Origin: Thalassiosira profunda
Lineage: Eukaryota; Bacillariophyta; Thalassiosirophyceae; Thalassiosirales; Thalassiosiraceae
Direction of reading: 5' to 3'
NCBI GenBank assembly: GCA_036939355.1
Contig: JALLAP010001155.1
Span: 1 to 11,244 of the forward strand
Length of the DNA: 11,244 nucleotides
Each line of letters starts with the position of its first letter. The stretch's first letter is position 1. The translations under genes were made by a program, and so were the position numbers. The notes below the pieces were generated by a model, which was not told the DNA's origin, did no database searches, and saw nothing but the letters and a program-made list of their open reading frames with translations. Shown here in pieces: positions 6,553 to 11,244 of this stretch.

Positions 6553-8548
6553 ATGAGGGCCCTCCCGCCGCTGCCGTCTCTCTGCATGGCCCTGCATTGG
6601 TGGCCCTCTGGCGCTTTCGTCGGGCATCCCCAACAATGCTCGTTCTGCGCCCGGCAGAGGGGTATCCTCGGCGTCGGTGCACCCCCCGCACTAGAATTGC
6701 AAAATGCCATGCCGGCTCTCACAGAAGATGATGCCGGGGAGTACGGTGACGTTCTGAGTAGAGATGAAATCGATGTACGACTGGTGGATCGTCGCCCGCA
6801 TGAACAGGTGAGTAGTGCATTGCAATTCACATGATGCACGAGAGAAGTCACACCCATCACCCTGCCATCACCCACTTGACAATGAGCAGCGAGTGTCCGG
6901 CCCACGCAAGGCACGGCGGTTAAATCACCCGTTCCAGCACTTGTATCGGCACTCTGACCCACGATGGGATGACAATGAGTGGAAGGAAACGGCTATCGTT
7001 TCGGATGAGGTAGAGCTGTTCTACAGGGGCATAGTGCGGGAAGATAGACTTGCGGCAACTGAACAGCACAATTCGACGTTTGCAGAGTATCCGATCGATG
7101 ACAGAACCTCGATGCTGGCGATCCAGTACCTCCAACAGCACGGAGGATTCACTTTGGATGAGGTTGGGACAATGCACGCTAGATTTCCACCGCTACTCGA
7201 GATGGATGTGATCCGTCATTTGCGACCGAAGATGCGGTTTCTGAAGGATTGCCTCGGCGGGGCAACATCAGAGGGACATTTAGATCCTCGTCTTCGAGAT
7301 ATATTGCCGGCAAGCTTCTTTGGGTCGCGTCTTGAGCGAACAATAGCCCCCCGTCACGCCTTCTTGGTGCACAACGGACTGCTTTCCGGGAGAGGCTTGT
7401 GGGATGGAAAATACACCTCAGAAGGTCCAAAGAGAAAGGGCAGCAGTGCAACGCTGCTCGAGGAGTTTCTGCTTCAGCATCGCAAGCCCAAGCAATTCGC
7501 TGCCATGTGCAACTGCTGGAGAAGTCGTTACGGATCGTCTACCAGTGACAACCTGCCCATCACATCTGAGCAGATAATTGCCTTCGACAAACTATTTCAG
7601 CGGGGTATACTCTCGGCCGCCAGAGATGATAGCGCGTACCTCCAACCCGGCGATACTACCAGCAGCAACAGCTCTCCAACACTTCTGCAGACTGCTAATG
7701 TTACCTCGGCCGAACTGATCCGATATCTCATCCAACATGGATCCAACCCGTGGGAAATCGATGTTCGAGGCGCCTCGCTCTTTCACTGGGCTGCGGGATG
7801 CGGCAACCTCGAGGGGCTGAAAGAACTCGTTGCTGGCTGCGACAGGCTCGAGTACGGACGTGCAGATGATGATGTGAATGGAACAAGCTTTATAAATCCG
7901 GGAGTGCAAGCCGCGCTGCTGTGGAAGGCGTCGCGAGACGACGCCACCCCATTGCATTGGGCCGCGGCGGGTGCTGGTCCCAAGGAGTTCGGCATCGGAG
8001 GGCACATCTCTGTCTGCAACTATATCTTTTCTCTTTGCACCGAGTATCCAATCATCTCCCAGCGAAAGCTCATCGAGAGTGCGACGAAGGATGGCAATAC
8101 TGTCCTAATGTGGAGCGCTTGGTCGAGATCGCTAGATGTCGTCAAACTGCTTGTTAGGAATCGGGCGGATACAACCAAAGCCAACCGGAACGGGTGCACC
8201 GCAGCACACTGGGCTGCCAGTGGAGGAGACCTATCGGTGTGCCAATACCTTTATTCAATGGCCAACGTAGACTTCACTGTCGAAAACTATGCCCGGAACA
8301 CACCGTTATCACACGCCGTGGCGTACGGAAGGTATGATGTCGCGAAGTGGCTAAGAGACGAGCTCAAAGTGGAGGACGTCGGAGGAAATGCGGAAGATTT
8401 GGCAGCTGATTTCGTCTCGTGGGCCGATATGGGAGTGGGACTGATAACAGACGAAGAGGAGACAGAACGAAGGAGTGTCTACGCTCTGTTCAATTCGTGG
8501 CGAGAAGAGATGGGTGAAGACGAAGCGGATGTCCAAGATGATGCTTAG
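6553..8548 (+). CDS. mTERF-like/ankyrin-repeat fusion protein, probably organelle targeted; two exons
   Basis: The exons are 6553-6807 and 6890-8548, giving 637 aa. The N-terminus (LPPLPSLCMALHWWPSGAFV) has a hydrophobic stretch and an Ala-Phe junction like a diatom plastid presequence, though it is Pro/Trp-interrupted and weak. Residues about 158-248 look like mTERF repeats: FPPLLEMDVIRHLRPKMRFL, then ILPASFFGSRLERTIAPRHA, matching the plant pattern of yFg-SLe-rI-PRh-fL. A linker follows. At about 378-576 come divergent ankyrin repeats (SLFHWAAGCGNLEGLKELV, TPLHWAAAGAG, GNTVLMWSAWSRSLDVVKLL, TAAHWAASGGDLSVCQYL, TPLSHAVAYGRYDVAKWL). The tail (601-637) is acidic. mTERF proteins bind nucleic acid in organelles and act in transcription or RNA maturation, and ankyrin repeats bind proteins. 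A scaffolded organelle gene-expression factor is inference. An in-frame TAG immediately before the ATG fixes the earliest start. Confidence 0.82.
6808..6889 (+). other. Spliceosomal intron of the mTERF-ankyrin gene
   Basis: This 82-bp intron has donor GTGAGT after codon CAG and acceptor GAGCAG before CGA-GTG-TCC. Splicing in phase 0 links the presequence exon to the long second exon. A CTTGAC word about 15 bases before the acceptor could be the branch site. An AG three bases earlier (6885-6886) would insert one extra Gln and keep the frame (a tandem acceptor). Confidence 0.8.
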
Positions 8549-8550
8549 AG

Positions 8551-10914
8551 CTAGTAGGCTTCCCACTTTTCCGGCGGCTTCAGAGCATCTTGGAGAGCAA
8601 GTCTGACCAGAAATAGCTGGTGCCAGTCATCAGGGCGGTCGTCTGATTTGTCCCAAAAGTCAATGAGGCGGTCAAGGCATCGTTCGAACGTCTGGATCTT
8701 GCCCAAGCAGTTTTGCATGTGGTCGCTGATTCTCCGAAAGCGTTGGAATGATTCCGGATCCGCTTTCATGTATTCTTCTACAGCATCGCAACGTGCGATC
8801 CATGTTCGCATCCATCGAACGTTTGCAAAGACTGACGTGTAGGTTTCTCTGCTGGACATGAACTCCCCAACATTTCTTGGCAGCGGAGCAGATGACTCGT
8901 CAAATAATGCATCAATGGTGTTCAAGAAGGGGTCCAACGTTTTCGAGCACTCTTTCATGATGACCACATCCTTCATCGCGACAGCTTTGTTGTTGTATTG
9001 CTCGACGCTCTTGCTCACTCCCATCACAACAGGACGAACAAAGTCGAGAAGCTTTGACACTATCACCTTGTCCTTTGGCTCGATGTTTTGACAAGCAGCA
9101 GACAGCGCCAGTATCTGCGACGATGGATCGTAGAACTGCAGCAATGTCTGGGCCATTTCCAACACCTCTTTCGATGAGTATTTTAGCGCTGGATAGATTT
9201 CGGATGACGGCCTGTCCCCCCTGGACATCTCGAGGGAGGAAAGCCGCGTCACGTGCAGGAGCAATACAACAATGGTGGACTGGAGGCCCTGCGCGGACTG
9301 TGCCAACTTGACGATTGGGTTCATTGTTTCCGTGAACGTGCGCAGTGGTTTGATGGCAGGCATCTCATTGACAATCGTATGCAACATATCGAAGCCCAGT
9401 GAGACCACAGTGCGTCCAATACCAGCCAGGCAATCGTCCGTTTTACACAGCACATCATCCTCGTCCATTTTCTCGAGGGTAGAAGATGCCTCCAACCCAC
9501 ACAGAAACGTGATCACATGCGAAAACAGCAAGGACCAATGGTATGAACCAGAGTAGGGGCAGGGGCTGCGGCGGGGATCGGTTAGCTTCAGCAGGTGGCA
9601 AGTCACAAGGCGAAACGTGTGCACTCACAGAGCATGAAGTGGTGCTGCCGATTGGTCGACACAAGCCCGCAATTTCCAGTACGCAATCACGCCAACCCCA
9701 ATTTCGTCGTAGAAACTCCCAGGACTTGCCTTGTCTGAATTCTCGTGCAGCTTCCGGAACGGCGGAGAGAGCAGCAAATCCTCCTCCAACGACTTCCCTC
9801 TCGCAGACATAACAGCGTTCTCGTCCTTCCACGGACGATAACAAGTGTCCTGCATTTCTACTCCCTCGATCTCCTTTCGGTTCATTTCCTCCTGTGCATT
9901 TTTCGTCAGGCTGAATAATCTATCCGTTTCGAGGCACTCGATTTGCTCCATTATCAGTTGGCAGCAGCGGGATGGTTGCTCATAGTCTTGCTCGACCGTG
10001 GTCACATCAAGTGCCAAGAGAGAGGTGAACATCCGGAAGGATTCGTAGCAGGATTCCAAAGTCCTGGAAGGCATCTTGTTCCGATTCCTCAATAGTTGCT
10101 CGAGCAGTCCGCGGCACGATGGGAACACGAAGTTGCAGTACGACCAGGCAGCCACCGAGACGACTAGATCTGGCCCCACATGAGGATTTGATTCATCGGA
10201 GCCTAAACTATCAACCGCATGGCCGACATAATCGACCGTCATCCGCCGAAACAAGGCGAGGGCATCGTCCGCCATGCTTTTCAGCCTCCTCCATCTCACG
10301 GGCTCGTCTGATTCCAACGATGGCCGTATCGATTTCTCGGCAGACTCCAGTGCAAAGGAGATGAGATACGATCGGAGGATGAACAGAGCCAGAGGCGATG
10401 GCAGGTGAAAGAGCCGCTCCTTCCCATCCGAGGATTCTAATCTGGCAGAGAGGTGGCCCAGATCAAAGTCGGCATCGCGGCAGTAGTACGAATCCATGAC
10501 AGTTTGCAGCAGAATGTGCGGAGGGATGGGTTCCGAACCTTCCTCTCCAGGAGATAGATGCAGGCGGAGGAGGTCCACCCCCGCGCGCCACAACTCAGCA
10601 TCGGTCGGCCTGGCGCCCCCGTCAACTAGCGCGTCCAACTGATCTTTGTCCCCAAACAGAGGTTTGAGGTGTGCCACATCTTCATCTTTCACCCCCGTAT
10701 TTCCCAGGATGGTTTGGAGCAATTGCTCCCCGCATGTCTCTCCCCCCGGTCCATTGGATATGCCGCTGACGAACGGATCCCAAGATATGGACTTCTTGCC
10801 TCTGCTGCCTTCCTCCCACGAGCACATGCAGAGGAGGGGGCTGCTTTGGGTGCGCGTCGAGAGGGCGTGCAGAATGTCCGCCACGCTTTCCTCCGGCGGA
10901 GTGTCGGAAGACAT
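8551..10914 (-). CDS. Large helical protein of unknown function; two exons
   Basis: My model has exon 1 at 10914-9629 and exon 2 at 9565-8551, joined through codon CT|C (Leu), giving 766 aa. Exon 1 reads open until TGA at 9627-9625, but that TGA lies inside a consensus GTGAGT donor, and a GCCGCAG acceptor 63 bases on restores the open frame. The ATG at 10914 is the first after an in-frame TGA at 10938-10936. No signal peptide is seen. The protein is mainly helical: amphipathic segments at about 172-196 (SPLALFILRSYLISFALESA) and 247-300, a junction region LHALPCPYSGSYHW followed by hydrophobic SLLFSHVITFLCGL, then further charged helices to the end (WEAY). A resemblance to the YAP/Alf4/glomulin alpha-helical group is possible around the junction but very weak. 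The alternative is two adjacent genes, the second starting at ATG 9468. The coding end lies 2 bp from that of gene 5. Confidence 0.7.
9566..9628 (-). other. Short 63-bp intron of gene 6
   Basis: On the minus strand the donor is GTGAGT (9628-9623) and the acceptor CCGCCGCAG ends at 9566. Phase is preserved: exon 1 is 1286 nt (remainder 2) and exon 2 starts with the missing base. The donor matches the other two donors in the window (GTGAGC, GTGAGT). A CTGAAG acceptor 20 bases earlier breaks the frame. If the intron is retained, the protein ends at residue 429. Confidence 0.65.
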
Positions 10915-10917
10915 TAT

Positions 10918-10927
10918 GTTGCAATTG
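10918..10927 (-). promoter_or_regulatory. CAATTGCAAC element just upstream of the gene 6 start codon
   Basis: On the minus strand the 10-mer ends 3 bases before the ATG. It is identical to the one 6 bases before the PRMT3-like ATG. It could be an initiator or leader element, and no factor is recognised. Confidence 0.3.
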
Positions 10928-11067
10928 CTGGCAGCTCAGGCACTCCGAGTTCGGCGGACCGTCTGCAAACCACTCCCTGTGCCGTACAGGCGATGTTCAG
11001 CTCTAGTCGCTGCGCCCTCCACCTGCCCCGCAGCCGCTGCCGTGCTAGAAGACTACAGAGGGCCGCT

Positions 11068-11117
11068 GGGGGCGGGCGGGGAGGGGATGGGGGATGCTGG
11101 GGCGGGGGGGAGAGGGG
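11068..11117 (+). other. G-rich tract with G-quadruplex potential
   Basis: Runs of G at 11068-11072, 11074-11076, 11078-11081 and 11083-11086 are separated by single bases, a perfect short-loop quadruplex motif. Further G-runs follow at 11089-11093, 11099-11102, 11104-11110 and 11114-11117. The G-rich strand is the template strand for gene 6, roughly 150-200 bp upstream of its start codon. Confidence 0.6.
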
Positions 11118-11127
11118 AGATTGTGAG

Positions 11128-11141
11128 CCGCGGACCGCGGA
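11128..11141 (+). repeat. Perfect 7-bp tandem duplication (CCGCGGA x2)
   Basis: CCGCGGA occurs at 11128-11134 and again immediately at 11135-11141. It is probably a small replication-slippage duplication in upstream DNA. Confidence 0.75.
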
Positions 11142-11213
11142 CAGCAGGTGGACCAAGGGAATAACAGTATGGGGAGGTCACTACGCACAAGGGGCGATAA
11201 TCAGTTGACCGTG

Positions 11214-11233
11214 AAAGGTTTGCAAAGGTTTGC
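11214..11233 (+). repeat. Perfect 10-bp tandem duplication (AAAGGTTTGC x2)
   Basis: AAAGGTTTGC occurs at 11214-11223 and 11224-11233 with no gap, ending 11 bases from the window edge. It could be the start of a longer repeat or a paired binding site. Confidence 0.8.
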
Positions 11234-11244
11234 ACCCACGGGGC

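Larger units (their letters stand above)
10915..11244. promoter_or_regulatory. Upstream region of gene 6, GC-rich, no confident gene
   Basis: These 330 bp upstream of the gene 6 start probably hold its leader and promoter, and possibly a divergent promoter for a neighbour beyond the window, given the alternating layout. It contains CAATTGCAAC beside the ATG, dense G-runs (11068-11117) and two perfect short tandem duplications. A short plus-strand frame from ATG 10993 (71 codons) is Arg/Gly-rich and not convincing as a gene. Confidence 0.5.

Noticed and set aside
8551..9468. Gene 6 split into two separate genes, the second starting at ATG 9468
   Set aside because: A consensus donor and in-phase acceptor join the frames exactly, and no promoter space lies between them. 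Kept as an alternative in the gene entry.
1..11244. Prokaryotic-type systems (CRISPR, defence operons, insertion sequences, phage genes)
   Set aside because: Introns, organelle presequences and eukaryotic protein families show nuclear eukaryotic DNA. There are no repeat arrays, terminal inverted repeats or transposase motifs.

Overview
The window looks like nuclear DNA of a photosynthetic stramenopile, most probably a centric diatom of the Thalassiosira type. Six closely packed eukaryotic protein genes have few, short GT-AG introns. One protein carries a clear diatom-type bipartite plastid presequence (signal peptide, then an Ala-Phe cleavage motif and a basic, Ser/Arg-rich transit peptide). 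Another carries a weaker version of the same signal. No ribosome-binding sites, operons, mobile elements, tRNA/rRNA genes or CRISPR arrays were seen. The genus is an inference and was not checked by any search.

Layout, left to right, with strict strand alternation (+ - + - + -). (1) 9-824 (+, one intron): a secretory, methionine-rich protein with Asp-Pro repeats. (2) 1094-2800 (-): a probably mitochondrial helical protein of unknown function, with an acidic tract and a distinctive C-terminus. (3) 3068-4825 (+): a PRMT3-type protein arginine methyltransferase with an intact catalytic core and an apparently decayed N-terminal zinc finger. (4) 4864-6339 (-): a plastid-targeted protein of unknown function with an internally duplicated motif. 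(5) 6553-8548 (+, one intron): an organelle-targeted protein joining an mTERF-like region to ankyrin repeats. (6) 8551-10914 (-, one intron inferred from a donor sitting on a stop codon): a large helical protein of unknown function. The rightmost 330 bases are GC-rich upstream DNA with G-runs and short tandem duplications.

Genes 2/3 and 4/5 are head-to-head pairs sharing short intergenic promoters of 267 and 213 bp. Genes 1/2, 3/4 and 5/6 are tail-to-tail, with coding ends 269, 38 and only 2 bp apart, so mature transcripts of the last two pairs almost certainly overlap as sense-antisense. The 4/5 promoter contains a perfect TGACGTCA palindrome, which includes the hexamers known as CO2/cAMP-responsive elements in diatoms. 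It lies between two apparently plastid-directed genes whose N-terminal regions also share a short NAMPAL motif. The genes do not form an obvious pathway. The most notable points are the mTERF-ankyrin fusion, the degenerate PRMT3 finger, the duplicated plastid domain, the 13-residue DP periodicity in gene 1, and the extreme packing of 3' ends.
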